Shown piece after piece: positions 42,001-50,374 of a stretch of DNA of 55,760 bases (the first letter of the stretch is position 1; each line of letters begins with the position of its first letter). Location: positions 1-55,760 of the forward strand of contig SVKY01000007.1 in the NCBI GenBank assembly GCA_015068235.1. Direction: 5' to 3'. Origin of the DNA: Oscillospiraceae bacterium. GTDB taxonomy: Bacteria; Bacillota; Clostridia; Oscillospirales; Oscillospiraceae. The translations under genes were made by a program, and so were the position numbers. The notes below the pieces were generated by a model that saw only the letters and a program-made list of their open reading frames with translations, was not told where the DNA came from and made no database searches.

Positions 42001-44371
42001 TACTTATCCCGGCACGATCACAGCCGGTATTGCAAATGAAAAACGCTTGAACGCGCTGTTTGGAACAGATGACACACTTCCGGGACGTCATTATCTCGGT
42101 GAAGGTGACTGGCTGTACAGCTACGATTCCGAATCCGGCTTCTATTTCTACAACAGTGCAAGAAACGCTGCCGCTTATAACCAGAGCTTACAGCGCTTCT
42201 ATGTCTATGATTATGTCGAGAACATCGACAGCCAGAACAGCTTGAACGACTTCCTGCCGTTCAATTATGGCGATGAAGAACGCATTTACAAAGAAAAAGA
42301 CAATGAGGCAAACTATTGGGTTGGCATGAAGAGTGAAATTACGTTCTATCTGCCCGACGACAGCGGCACAGGCAAGAATAAATCCACGCATGGAACGGAT
42401 ATGCAGCTTCGCTTCTCCGGTGACGATGATGTTTGGATTTATATTGACGATGAGCTTGTGCTGGACTTGGGCGGCGTGCATGACGTTGTTTACGGCGAGA
42501 TCAACTTCTCAACAGGCGTCGTCAGAACCGGTCAGGCATTTGCCTCGAACAATGTTGCGCAGTCCTCGGCACACGGCTATGCTGAAATGCCGGGCTTGGC
42601 GGACGGCTCAACAACAGGTATTACGACAACGACGCTGCCGACCATCGAGGGTGGCAAGGAACACAAGATTACGATCTATTATTTGGAGCGTGGTTCGTCG
42701 TTGTCGAACTGTGCGGTTTACTTCAATCTTTCGCCGGCACACGGCTTGCAGATCACAAAGCAGGAATCCAACAAGATCAAAAAGCTTGCCGGTGCGGTGT
42801 TCCAGGTTTTCGATGATGAGGCATGCACGACTCCGTCGTCACTGTATCTGTTGGATTTGGAAACCGGCGAGAGAACTAAGGTCGATGATGCAAAGTTCAC
42901 CACCGGCGAAGATGGCGTTGTTGCTTGCTGGGGCTTGCTCGCAGGCAGAACCTATTACATCAAAGAGGTTGTACCACCACCCGGATACCCCATTGTTTCC
43001 GATTATGTGATCAAGATCAATTTGGATGTCGAGGGTGAGGCGGTCATCACGACATTGGACTCCTCAGGCAAGGAATGGACCTTTGCCGATGCCTATTACC
43101 GTGTGGATGACACCGAGCATATGATCGCAATCGATGTCTACAACGACAAGTTTATTTCGGGTGACCGAGAAATTCATGTCCGTAAGATTTGGGCAGAGGG
43201 TAGTGAGGATATTCCCGAAACGATCACGGTAAACCTCCTTGCAAACGGTGAGGAAACCGGAAGAAGCATGGAGCTCAATGCACAGGACGATTGGGAAGGA
43301 ACCTTCTACGAGCTTCCGATCGAGGATGCAGACGGCAACGAGATCGAATATACTGTGCAGGAAATTGTCCCGGAAGGCTTTACCGACGGTTATGTATATG
43401 TCGAAGGTCAGAAGTATACCGAAATGACGCAGGAAGGCTATTGGGGCACAGCAACGGCATTCGAGGACGGTAGAAAATATCGAATCCTGACGAGTGACGG
43501 CAAAGCTGTCAGCAATACAAGCTCCTCGTTGCTTTCCCTTCAGACCGCAGCGGAAGATGATACAACGCAGAACTGGATCGCAACGGCACTGTCCGGCGGC
43601 TTCCTCCTGCAAAACGAAAGCTCCGGACGTTCTCTGACGATCGCTTCGAGCGGTGTCAGCGCTTCGCAAACGACAAGCGGCAACAATGTTACGATCACAT
43701 TGACAAACGGACGCTTGCGTTCGAATGCTACAACATGGAACCGCTACTATTACCTGTACGTTCAGAACAACTCGCTTGCTTCCAGCTATCGAAGTCAGAC
43801 GACCTTTACGATCCAGGTTTGGAACGATCCGGTTTATGAGGAAGTGGATACGCCGCCTGTTTGGCAGATCACAAATACACCGCTTCCGACAAAGCTTGAC
43901 ATTCCTGTTCAAAAGATCTGGGACAGCACTGTTTCCGAGGAGAGCAAGAAGGAGATCAGTGTGAGCCTGTATCTGGTCAGCGGCGATGGAGGAGCAGCAA
44001 CCCGTTTGGCAAGCCTGAATTTGAACGAGGCAAACGGTTGGAAGGGCACCTTTGAGGACTATGATAGACCAGAAGAGGGCAGCTTCTACTGTATCGCTGA
44101 AAATACGACTGATTTCAAGGTGACGTATGGCGAGAATACCGTGAGCGTCTTCATTGACGGACAGCTTTCCAATGCGGCGAAGGTAACAACTGACGACAGC
44201 GGCAACGCTGCGCAGGTTGAGGTTACAAACGCATTCCTTGTGGTGCTTCCGGCAACCGGCGGCTCCGGCACTTACATGTATACTTTGGGAGGACTTGTCA
44301 TGATCTTGGCAAGCATTCTCCTGCTGTATAAACATCAAAAACGCAGGAAGGAGGATCGAGCATCTTCCTGA
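39029..44371 (+). CDS. Giant LPXTG pilus-tip protein: His/Cys repeats, CHAP-type amidase, fibro-slime and Cna-B domains
   Basis: The product is 1780 residues. A basic N-terminus and a hydrophobic segment (25-45) form the export signal. Residues about 55-300 hold some 12 units with HxHxxxC(Y/F) followed by a second Cys, a likely metal-binding stalk. Residues about 325-485 are a CHAP/NlpC-like cysteine hydrolase (GDWCAMFASFC near 368, ADHVGLV near 430). A fibro-slime domain (DDVWIYIDDELVLDLGGVHDVVYGEI, about 1140-1165) and three Cna-B-type modules (about 1240, 1380, 1620) follow. LPATGG, a membrane helix and KHQKRRKED close it. Two similar RICIN-like segments lie near 670-790 and 1475-1600. The start follows GGTGGTGAG. 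Confidence 0.9.
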   Translation: MKYDALQQAAVYSKVRKRKKRWHKVVTCLAAIVVFCTAYALILPAITQERPTFCGYEEHTHSEECMHKTVTLSCDPSQHTHTDACYDALGNYLCGISDVLLHSHSEICYDADGALRCKLAQISAHEHSQECYGEPSLICEPIEHVHNEECYDAPLLICTEETQLHEHDETCYDAPILMCTNEDPEHTHEEICYAQPVLNCTVKLEAHEHDETCYAEPVLHCTQEYEAHEHTDMCYGQAPVVCEMTELVPHCHNADCAAQGCTLPIICEHVHHDQCFTSEETGIFCEKEEHIHNDYCYIDKSADVETAKAWEATLPQELSGVWAEDALSVALSQLGYHESETNAEITADGVVKGYSRYGAWYGDPYGDWCAMFASFCLNYAQAKQEFIPFEANCQRWVEKLTENELYVPAESHVIESGDLIFFDYEGDNSADHVGLVVELIPADEDHPARVKTIEGNSSNCVKHNEYELTNPNIMGYGDVSKAQKNYDLTIVQELSYTDDSVTVKATYTEAAQIPEGAQLSVKAIDAEASLEAYESCYQEAQSLLSKADSDLNETIITDFKLYDICFVLEGEEIQPSDTVDIQITLPETKLNKDACVSVIHYEDDGAQFPTEQEYKLDEEGVLNTQFETDSFSLFAVVTTESEEKSIVNMSQYSVTRTNVSQLNGMTFAIAAGDYALHVNASNALVTKKLLTLEDSSKTGDEGLARWTFEQSSGSNYYLYTTQADTVMYLAWTNGTLALVTERASATVFTAARTGTNLTLANSGSYLKLSDTGVSMGTSTALSLYTVPTGTFSVVFDCQIGNPKYMGSNNRKYTISSETLAALGITDLSAWKNRTTDASGMIKLPTPEETPIPGNYPLKLNGWYDIVNKVFYDSSMFGKEIKVTNDTIFYPEWIAETYDIGQDEGLTTTPQPDTSDFINTYVFDYTELFNTHSANYSTSDGNWYFDPDSELGFFFFDYLDSGNISYMLNKDNAVDGVTVNAEKTAGTRGSSVTYPGTITAGIANEKRLNALFGTDDTLPGRHYLGEGDWLYSYDSESGFYFYNSARNAAAYNQSLQRFYVYDYVENIDSQNSLNDFLPFNYGDEERIYKEKDNEANYWVGMKSEITFYLPDDSGTGKNKSTHGTDMQLRFSGDDDVWIYIDDELVLDLGGVHDVVYGEINFSTGVVRTGQAFASNNVAQSSAHGYAEMPGLADGSTTGITTTTLPTIEGGKEHKITIYYLERGSSLSNCAVYFNLSPAHGLQITKQESNKIKKLAGAVFQVFDDEACTTPSSLYLLDLETGERTKVDDAKFTTGEDGVVACWGLLAGRTYYIKEVVPPPGYPIVSDYVIKINLDVEGEAVITTLDSSGKEWTFADAYYRVDDTEHMIAIDVYNDKFISGDREIHVRKIWAEGSEDIPETITVNLLANGEETGRSMELNAQDDWEGTFYELPIEDADGNEIEYTVQEIVPEGFTDGYVYVEGQKYTEMTQEGYWGTATAFEDGRKYRILTSDGKAVSNTSSSLLSLQTAAEDDTTQNWIATALSGGFLLQNESSGRSLTIASSGVSASQTTSGNNVTITLTNGRLRSNATTWNRYYYLYVQNNSLASSYRSQTTFTIQVWNDPVYEEVDTPPVWQITNTPLPTKLDIPVQKIWDSTVSEESKKEISVSLYLVSGDGGAATRLASLNLNEANGWKGTFEDYDRPEEGSFYCIAENTTDFKVTYGENTVSVFIDGQLSNAAKVTTDDSGNAAQVEVTNAFLVVLPATGGSGTYMYTLGGLVMILASILLLYKHQKRRKEDRASS

Positions 44372-44421
44372 TGCGCTTAGCTTCAAACAAAAAAATTATT
44401 TTGAGAAAGGACGAAAAAGTC

Positions 44422-46029
44422 ATGAAAAAACTCATTGGCATTCTCTTGGTACTGACTCTGATGCTTAGCCTTACAAGCATCGCAATGGCAACCGACATCA
44501 CCGTCAACGGCGGAGCAGACGGCTCCGAGTATGCAGCTTATGCACTGCTCAACGTAACTGACGGCGGCGATGGCAAATTCGCATACACCTTCAACGAAAA
44601 GTACACCGCAATCCTCCAGAGCGTTACCGGCGCGACCGAGCAGGCTGATGTCGTTGCTTACATCAGCGCGCTGGACGCCGACGGCATTCGCGAGTTTTCC
44701 GATGCAGTCTATGCTGCAATCTTGGCTGCAGATCCCGCAATCGAAGCTGACTACACCTCTGTTGATGGTGCATTCGCAGAAGTTGCACAGGCATACTACC
44801 TGATCGCTGAGACCAAGGTTGGCGACGAATCCGACACCTTCTCTTTGGTCATGCTCGATACCGCAGGTGCGGAAAACATCACCGTTAATACCAAGGAAGA
44901 CAAGCCTTCTGTTGAGAAGAAGGTTAAGGAAATGAATGACTCCACCGGTTTCGAAGAGTGGGGCGACAGCGCTGACTATGACTTCGGCGATGTGATTGCC
45001 TACACCATCGAAGGCAGAGTTTCCAACAAGTATGCAAACTACAGCAGCTACTACTACAGCATCAACGACGATATGGAAAAGGGCTTGACCTACAACGAGG
45101 ATGCTAAGATCTATGTCGTCAATGGCGAAAACAGCTATGATGTTACCAGCTACTTCAAGATGGCTGTCAGCACGAACGAAGAGACTGGCTACGCAAATGG
45201 CTTTGTTGCAGAGTGCAACCTGAAGGAGCTTGACGAAGCTTGCGAAGATTTCGAGATCACTGCTGACACCACCATTTGGGTCGAGTACTCTGTCACTCTG
45301 AACGAGTATGCAGTTGCAGGTCCTGAAGGCAACAAGAACTTTGTTTACCTCGAGTACGAAAACAACCCCTATGTTGATGCAGACGGCGATATCAACACTC
45401 CCGACAGACCCGGTAGCGATGAGCCCGGCGAAGGCGGCGACGAGCCCGGCGGCGATCAGCCTGGTGACGGCGGCGATCAGCCCGGCAAGACCGAGATCGA
45501 CACCAACATTGTCTTCACCTTTGACGCAGTTGTCAACAAGGTTGACAAGAACGGCAATGCACTTGCCGGCGCAGGCTTCACCCTTTACAAGTGGATCAAG
45601 GGCGAAGACAACGGCAGCTGGGAGCAGGTTGGCGAAGAGATCACCGGCGTGACGACCTTCACCTTCGAGAGCCTCGATGCAGGTCAGTACAAGCTCGAAG
45701 AGACCACCGTTCCCAATGGCTACAACAAGTGCGAAGACATCGAGTTCGAGGTTGTCGGCGTTTATGACAAGACCACCGATCCCCACACTCTGACCGCTCT
45801 GCAGGTTCTGAACAAGGACGGCGAAGACATTTCCACCGGCGACAACGCTACCTTCAATGCAACGCTGGCTCTGGGTCAGGTTTCCACCAATGTCATCAAC
45901 AGTTCCGATGAGGTTCTGCCCGGAACCGGTGGCATCGGTACCACCATCTTCTACGTTGTCGGTGCTGCTTTGGTACTCGGCGCAGTTGTTCTGCTGATCA
46001 CCAAGAAGCGCATGGGCACGGAAGAGTAA
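44422..46029 (+). CDS. Major pilin subunit (LPXTG, isopeptide-forming)
   Basis: The product is 535 residues. A signal peptide (MKKLIGILLVLTLMLSLTSIAMA) is followed by an N-terminal domain, a fimbrial D2-type domain (KPSVEKKVKEMND...VWVEYSVTLNEYAV, about 170-310), a Pro/Gly/Asp/Glu-rich linker (about 325-360), a Cna-B domain (VNKVDKNGNALAGAGFTLYKW...GQYKLEETTVPNGYN, about 370-440), and LPGTGG with a helix and KKRMGTEE. Codon use is strongly biased toward optimal codons compared with its neighbours, as expected of an abundant product. The start follows GAGAAAGGAC. Confidence 0.93.
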   Translation: MKKLIGILLVLTLMLSLTSIAMATDITVNGGADGSEYAAYALLNVTDGGDGKFAYTFNEKYTAILQSVTGATEQADVVAYISALDADGIREFSDAVYAAILAADPAIEADYTSVDGAFAEVAQAYYLIAETKVGDESDTFSLVMLDTAGAENITVNTKEDKPSVEKKVKEMNDSTGFEEWGDSADYDFGDVIAYTIEGRVSNKYANYSSYYYSINDDMEKGLTYNEDAKIYVVNGENSYDVTSYFKMAVSTNEETGYANGFVAECNLKELDEACEDFEITADTTIWVEYSVTLNEYAVAGPEGNKNFVYLEYENNPYVDADGDINTPDRPGSDEPGEGGDEPGGDQPGDGGDQPGKTEIDTNIVFTFDAVVNKVDKNGNALAGAGFTLYKWIKGEDNGSWEQVGEEITGVTTFTFESLDAGQYKLEETTVPNGYNKCEDIEFEVVGVYDKTTDPHTLTALQVLNKDGEDISTGDNATFNATLALGQVSTNVINSSDEVLPGTGGIGTTIFYVVGAALVLGAVVLLITKKRMGTEE

Positions 46030-46096
46030 TATTTCATTACTGCTGTGATACGGGGGAGGAGCTCCTCCCCCGATACAGTGGTTAGGAGAGCCCAAA

Positions 46097-46915
46097 ATGA
46101 AAAAACGTATTTCGACCATTTTGTTAATATTGGTTTTTCTTGTTGGGTTGTCCTTGCTTCTGTATCCTACCATCAGTAACTATTGGAATTCAAGGCATCA
46201 ATCCAAGGCGATTGCGGGCTATGTCGAAGAGGTCTACAACATGCAGGAGGAAAAGTGCAGGATTTTGTGGAACGATGCTGTTGCATATAACGAAGCGCTT
46301 TCCAAGATCGGAAATCAGTGGACGGTCGGCGATGATTTTAGAGCGAACTACAGAAAACAGTTGGATATTTCCGGTAACGGCATCATGGGATATATTGAGA
46401 TTCCTGATATCGGCTGTTCTCTTCCGATCTACCATGGCACGGACGATTCTGTTTTGCAGATCGCTGTCGGACACTTGGAGGGCACATCACTTCCTGCCGG
46501 CGGACTCGGCTCGCACTGTGTTCTATCCGGACATCGAGGCTTGCCTTCTGCGGATCTTTTTACAGATATCGATAAGCTTGCCCCGGGTGATGTTTTTACG
46601 CTGAATGTTTTGGATCAGACATTGACCTATGAGGTTTTCGAGATTTTGACGGTTTTGCCGCATGAGCTGGATGCTTTGAAAATCGAAAGTGACAGAGACC
46701 TTTGCACCTTGGTCACTTGCACTCCCTATGGCATCAATACGCATCGTTTGCTGGTCAAAGCGCAGAGAATTGAAAATGCCGAGGAAACTGTACTCGTTCG
46801 TGTTACAGCCGATGCGATGCAGATTGAGCCGATCATTGTCGCTCCGGTGATCGCAGTGCCGATGCTTTTGGTTTTGTTTGTGATATTGTTGGTGCAGCCA
46901 AAAAAGAAGAAATGA
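46097..46915 (+). CDS. Class C (pilus-polymerising) sortase
   Basis: The product is 272 residues with N- and C-terminal membrane segments, the class C topology. The catalytic residues are in VLSGHRGLP (His near 137), TLVTCTPYGINTHRLLV (Cys near 205, Arg near 214). The family N-terminal region (YPTISNYWNSRHQ) is present; I see no DPW/DPF lid motif. It should join pilin subunits through the LPXTG threonine. It lies between the major pilin and the basal pilin. Confidence 0.94.
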   Translation: MKKRISTILLILVFLVGLSLLLYPTISNYWNSRHQSKAIAGYVEEVYNMQEEKCRILWNDAVAYNEALSKIGNQWTVGDDFRANYRKQLDISGNGIMGYIEIPDIGCSLPIYHGTDDSVLQIAVGHLEGTSLPAGGLGSHCVLSGHRGLPSADLFTDIDKLAPGDVFTLNVLDQTLTYEVFEILTVLPHELDALKIESDRDLCTLVTCTPYGINTHRLLVKAQRIENAEETVLVRVTADAMQIEPIIVAPVIAVPMLLVLFVILLVQPKKKK

Positions 46916-46924
46916 GGTGTTACT

Positions 46925-47587
46925 ATGCAAATAAGAAAAATGATTGTATTTTTCCTGCTGATCTGCAGCCTTACAATCAATATATTTGCAGCCGGACCTC
47001 TGAATCAAGAAACAGGATCGATATCTGTTACGATGGAATATGAAGGTCATGCGGTCAGCGGTGGCTCTCTGACTTTGTACCATGTGGCGATTCCAGTTTG
47101 GCAGAATGAAGATTATGTGTTTGAGTTTACGCAAAGCTTTGCGCAATGTACGCTTTCTCTTGAAGATTTGGACAATCAGCAAGCGGCAAATCATTATGCC
47201 GAATATGTTTTTGCAAACCGCATTGACGGCGTGACAAAGACGATCGATGCAAACGGCAAGGTATGTTTTGAGAATTTGGAGCTTGGCTTGTATTTGCTCA
47301 TGCAGCGCGATGCTGCCGAGGGCTATTTTGAAGCAGCACCGTTTTTGGTCAGCGTGCCGATGAATGGGGAAGAGGATTGGATCTACGATGTGGACGCTTC
47401 TCCCAAGGTGGACCTCGATAAGGAACCTGAGCCCACCACGCCCACAACACCTCCGACACCGCCCGATATTCCGCAGACGGGGCAGCTCAAGTGGCCGATT
47501 CCTGTGCTGATCGTAGCAGGCTTGGCGATTTTTATCCTCGGTTGGGCGCTTTGCTTCAGAAAAAAGAAGGAAAAAGATGAAACGTAG
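46925..47587 (+). CDS. Minor/basal pilin with IPQTG sorting signal
   Basis: The product is 220 residues: signal peptide, one beta-rich Cna-B-like domain (GSISVTMEYEGHAVSGGSLTLYHVAI...LELGLYLLMQ), a Pro/Thr-rich stretch (PEPTTPTTPPTPPDIP) and IPQTGQLKWPIPVLIVAG with a KKKEKDET tail. This short, proline-tailed form fits FctB/SpaI-like basal pilins that link the fibre to the cell wall. The differing sorting motif (IPQTG versus LPGTG) may be read by the second sortase. It overlaps that gene by 11 bases. Confidence 0.88.
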   Translation: MQIRKMIVFFLLICSLTINIFAAGPLNQETGSISVTMEYEGHAVSGGSLTLYHVAIPVWQNEDYVFEFTQSFAQCTLSLEDLDNQQAANHYAEYVFANRIDGVTKTIDANGKVCFENLELGLYLLMQRDAAEGYFEAAPFLVSVPMNGEEDWIYDVDASPKVDLDKEPEPTTPTTPPTPPDIPQTGQLKWPIPVLIVAGLAIFILGWALCFRKKKEKDET

Positions 47588-48218
47588 TATCGGCATTGTT
47601 TGCATGATCCTCGGGGTAGTGATGCTGTTGGGCGCAGGTGCGCTGCATCTGATGAATACCGAGGAGGGGAATCAGGCGCAGGAATCCGTCGAGAAGCTTA
47701 TGCCGCAGCTGATGGAAGCAATTCATGAAAAGAGCAATGCGCAAAGTAACGAAGCTTCCGATTTACCACAGCATGAAGCGCAGACAGCGCAGCCGATCGA
47801 TCCGAATTTTTACAGCACGGAAATGACAGAGGAAATCATCGACGGCTATGGTTTTGTTGGCTATTTGAGTGTGCCGTCGCTTGAATTGAAGCTTCCTGTG
47901 ATGTCACAGTCCGATGATGCAAGGCTGAAAATTTCGCCGTGCCGATTTTCGGGCTCGACAAAAACCGACGATTTGGTCATCGGTGGGCATAATTATTGGC
48001 AGCATTTCGGTCAGCTTCCGGATCTGAAGAACGGAGCGATCGTGACGTTTACCGATATGGACGGAAAGCAAACGACATATGAGCTGATCACCATGGAGGT
48101 TTTGGAGCCGAACGATGTGCAGGAGCTGACGAAAGGGGAATACCCTTTGACGCTTTTCACCTGTACCTACGGTGGCTCCAGCCGTATTACTTTAAGATTT
48201 GATATTGTAAAAAATTGA
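47577..48218 (+). CDS. Second sortase of the pilus operon
   Basis: The product is 213 residues: one N-terminal membrane segment, a spacer of about 60 residues, and a sortase core with VIGGHNYWQHFG (His near 137) and LFTCTYGGSSRITLRF (Cys near 198, Arg near 204). The lack of a C-terminal membrane helix separates it from class C. It resembles class B/D-like housekeeping or wall-anchoring sortases, so it may attach the finished pilus to the wall through the basal pilin. This division of labour is inference. Confidence 0.9.
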   Translation: MKRSIGIVCMILGVVMLLGAGALHLMNTEEGNQAQESVEKLMPQLMEAIHEKSNAQSNEASDLPQHEAQTAQPIDPNFYSTEMTEEIIDGYGFVGYLSVPSLELKLPVMSQSDDARLKISPCRFSGSTKTDDLVIGGHNYWQHFGQLPDLKNGAIVTFTDMDGKQTTYELITMEVLEPNDVQELTKGEYPLTLFTCTYGGSSRITLRFDIVKN

Positions 48219-48248
48219 AGAGGCTGTAAAAATCAGGCAAATAAAAAG

Positions 48249-48276
48249 CGGAGGATTCCGAAAGCGGGATCCTCCG
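48249..48276 (+). terminator. Probable terminator of the pilus operon
   Basis: CGGAGGAT pairs with ATCCTCCG; the T-tract is weak (TTGATGAT). A stronger hairpin follows at 48461. Confidence 0.5.
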
Positions 48277-48295
48277 TTGATGATATAGAATCTAA

Positions 48296-48319
48296 TACGA
48301 TTACCCAATAAAAATGATT
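48296..48319 (+). repeat. 24-base direct repeat, copy 2
   Basis: Identical to 25290-25313 over 24 bases. It ends 5 bases before a repeat B fragment. Confidence 0.8.
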
Positions 48320-48324
48320 CATAA

Positions 48325-48440
48325 ATTCCGATTGATCGAACAGACGTATCAACCACTGTAGGGGAGGGTCATGACCCTCCCGTGTGCAGGAACCACCATA
48401 ATTGTTTTTGATCATCGTAAAGTATTACGTTTTCACATTA
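48325..48440. repeat. Repeat family B, truncated copy
   Basis: Left end ATTCCGATTGATCG, one palindrome (GGGAGGGTCATGACCCTCCC) and the middle segment of the family follow in the reverse orientation (ACCACCATAATTG...ACGTTTTCACAT). The second half is missing. With two hairpins it fills the 312-base gap after the pilus operon. Confidence 0.8.
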
Positions 48441-48460
48441 AACTATTGTATAAATATTTT

Positions 48461-48493
48461 GCAGGCTGTACCTGACGGCACAGCCTGCTTTTT
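48461..48493 (+). terminator. Strong terminator downstream of the pilus operon
   Basis: GCAGGCTGT pairs perfectly with ACAGCCTGC and is followed by T5. It protects the convergent rpsR gene. Confidence 0.85.
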
Positions 48494-48530
48494 GATGGGA
48501 CTTTTTTACAGCCCATTTATGGTATAAAGA

Positions 48531-48767
48531 TTAATCTGCAACGTAGGGCAGCAATGCAATCATGCGAGCACGCTTGATTGCGATGGTCAGCTGACGCTGA
48601 TGAGCTGCACAAGTGCCGGTGGTACGGCGGGGCAGGATCTTGCCGCGCTCGGAAGTGTAGCGGCGGAGCTTGCCTGCGTCCTTGAAGTCAATGCTCGTAA
48701 CCTTGTCCACGCAGAAGTTACATACCTTCTTGCGCTTGCGCGGGCGAGCGACCTTCTCGTTAGCCAT
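48531..48767 (-). CDS. rpsR: 30S ribosomal protein S18
   Basis: The product is 78 residues with the family core [60 protein letters not shown]. The two Cys of CNFC plus a later Cys recall the zinc-binding form of S18. S18 binds 16S rRNA with S6 in the platform. It is the last gene of rpsF-ssb-rpsR. Confidence 0.98.
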   Translation of the reverse strand: MANEKVARPRKRKKVCNFCVDKVTSIDFKDAGKLRRYTSERGKILPRRTTGTCAAHQRQLTIAIKRARMIALLPYVAD

Positions 48768-48809
48768 GAACGAAATCCTCCTTTTTACATACTCAAGCGG
48801 AAAAGTTAC

Positions 48810-49274
48810 TTAGAACGGCAGCTGGCTGTCTTCGTCCTCGATCATTGCGAAGTCCGAAGTGGGAGCCGGAGCGACCGGTGCAGCATAACCGTAGTTATTT
48901 GCAGGAGCTGCGTTGCCGTAGCTCGGAGCATAACCGTTATCGCTGCTCTCACGCTTGGAGTCACCGAAATAGACATTGTCTGCGATGACCTCAGCGCTGC
49001 GGCGCTTGTTCCCGTCCTTGTCGTTCCAGTTACGAATCTGGAGACGACCGGAGACCACTGCCATACGACCCTTGGTGAAATACTTGCTGACAAACTCAGC
49101 GGTATTTCTCCATGCGACGATGTCAATGAAGTCCGTCTCACGTTCGCCGGTCGTGCTGTTTGCAAAATCACGATCAACGGCGAGCGAGAATGTGGCCACG
49201 GCAGTGCCGGTAGCAGTCCGGCGCAACTCGGGGTCACGGGTAAGACGACCCATGAGAACAATATGGTTCAGCAT
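48810..49274 (-). CDS. ssb: Single-stranded DNA-binding protein
   Basis: The product is 154 residues. An OB-fold (MLNHIVLMGRLTRDPELRRT...FSLAVDRDF...TDFIDIVAWRNTAEFVSKYFTKGRMAVVSGRLQIRNW...VIADNVYFG) is followed by a flexible Ala/Tyr/Pro tail and the acidic tip DEDSQLPF, which recruits repair and replication partners. Its place between rpsF and rpsR is conserved in Firmicutes. Confidence 0.98.
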   Translation of the reverse strand: MLNHIVLMGRLTRDPELRRTATGTAVATFSLAVDRDFANSTTGERETDFIDIVAWRNTAEFVSKYFTKGRMAVVSGRLQIRNWNDKDGNKRRSAEVIADNVYFGDSKRESSDNGYAPSYGNAAPANNYGYAAPVAPAPTSDFAMIEDEDSQLPF

Positions 49275-49286
49275 GCTTTGGCCTCC

Positions 49287-49583
49287 TTACTCTTCAACTG
49301 CGACGATGATGGAACGCAGGATGCCGTCAGTGATCTTGAACACACGGTCCAGCTCAGCGGGGAGCTCGGGCTTGCATTCGCAGTTCATGAGGACATAGTA
49401 GCCTTCGGGCAGATCGTTGATGGGATAAGCAAGACGGCGCTTGCCCCACTCCTCGATACCGGTCAAAGTACCTTCTGCCTCAACCATCGCCTTGAACTTC
49501 TCCACGAGAGCAGCGATACCCTCTTCACCCTTAGCGGGATCGATGATATAGATGATCTCATACTTTGCGGAAATCTTAGCCAT
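49287..49583 (-). CDS. rpsF: 30S ribosomal protein S6
   Basis: The product is 98 residues: YEIIYIIDPAKGEEGIAALVEKF...EEWGKRRLAYPINDLPEGYYVLMNCECKPE...ITDGILRSIIVAVEE. The start at MAKISAK follows AAGGAGGTG; the longer frame upstream is leader sequence. A promoter and hairpin upstream suggest the known autoregulation by the S6:S18 complex. Confidence 0.97.
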   Translation of the reverse strand: MAKISAKYEIIYIIDPAKGEEGIAALVEKFKAMVEAEGTLTGIEEWGKRRLAYPINDLPEGYYVLMNCECKPELPAELDRVFKITDGILRSIIVAVEE

Positions 49584-49609
49584 TGTTGTTTGCACCTCCT
49601 TTTGGACTT

Positions 49610-49636
49610 TTGGCCGACAATCTCGTTGCCGGCAAG
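49610..49636 (-). promoter_or_regulatory. Possible S6:S18-binding leader hairpin of rpsF
   Basis: In the 70-base leader, TTGCCGGCAA pairs with TTGTCGGCCAA around a short loop, with a CCG in the 5' arm as in known rpsF leader motifs. The match is by eye only. Confidence 0.45.
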
Positions 49637-49662
49637 GATTGCCTGTTTTCACAAGCTCATAT

Positions 49663-49691
49663 ATTTTACTTGCAAAAACTGCATTTGTCAA
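49663..49691 (-). promoter_or_regulatory. Promoter of rpsF-ssb-rpsR
   Basis: On the minus strand TTGACA (49691-49686), 17 bases and TAAAAT (49668-49663). Confidence 0.8.
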
Positions 49692-49716
49692 CTGTTTTTT
49701 ATAATTTTTTATAGTA

Positions 49717-49887
49717 TCAATTGACTTTGTTTTTTCTTTCGTAACTTGAGAAGACCTTGAGCGGCTCAGCTTTAACATAAATGTCTTCGCACATTTTCTG
49801 TGCGGCTATTATTAGGTTTATTACCTTCTCGCTCGTTCGTGCCATTTGTAAGTACATTTCCCTGTAGTCAACATTGATGTCGTCCAT
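49717..49887 (-). CDS. Small 56-residue protein of unknown function
   Basis: ATG at 49887 follows TTTTGGAGG at ideal spacing and opens a 56-codon frame: MDDINVDYREMYLQMARTSE, then a helical stretch (KVINLIIAAQKMCEDIYVKA) and a basic tail (YERKNKVN). It is charged and probably helical, without a signal peptide. It lies between an XRE gene and rpsF on the same strand; the strong ribosome-binding site is the main evidence. The rpsF promoter begins 26 bases after its stop. Confidence 0.62.
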   Translation of the reverse strand: MDDINVDYREMYLQMARTSEKVINLIIAAQKMCEDIYVKAEPLKVFSSYERKNKVN

Positions 49888-49980
49888 AATAAACCTCCAA
49901 AATCAATATTGCGATTAATTTCATCGCTCTGCAATTATTTTATCACATTGATTTTGTCGTATTATGTCGAAAAAACAAAG

Positions 49981-50307
49981 TTACTTTTCTTTTGCACTGC
50001 GGATCATAGTGGCAACAACATCCATGATTCTGCGCTGCTCTTCGGGGGATAAGGTCGAAAGCTGCTGCGAAAGCAAAGAGGCTTGGTATTGTCTGCCGCT
50101 GTGAATTACATCCTGCAGAAGATCGTCTGCGGTGCAGCCCAAAGCATTGATAATCTGAATGAGCTTTTCGAGCTTCACACCGTATACACCACGCTCTAAC
50201 GCAGACAAGTGATTCGGAGAAATGTCCAATATTTCTGCAAGCTGCTCTTGTGTGTAACCTTTCTTTTTGCGCTGCTCCTGAATTCGTTTTCCAATTTTCT
50301 GTTCCAT
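49981..50307 (-). CDS. XRE-family transcriptional regulator
   Basis: The product is 108 residues with an N-terminal HTH (IGKRIQEQRKKKGYTQEQLAEILDISPNHLSALERGVYGVKLEKLIQIINALGCTADDLL, about 5-65) and a short helical C-terminal part (LSPEEQRRIMDVVATMI). The start follows GAGGTAG. Two ATACAAT-type elements lie between it and dapA, possibly its own operator. The 56-residue gene 93 bases downstream could be its partner. Confidence 0.9.
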   Translation of the reverse strand: MEQKIGKRIQEQRKKKGYTQEQLAEILDISPNHLSALERGVYGVKLEKLIQIINALGCTADDLLQDVIHSGRQYQASLLSQQLSTLSPEEQRRIMDVVATMIRSAKEK

Positions 50308-50374
50308 ATACGCTACCTCGATTCATAGATTTATCAGTAGTATAATTGAGATACAATGAATGAAACAGAAAGAT

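Noticed and set aside
44383-46173. 596-codon minus-strand frame opposite the major pilin
   Set aside because: It is an antisense shadow caused by the biased codon use of the pilin gene; no domain, no start signal.
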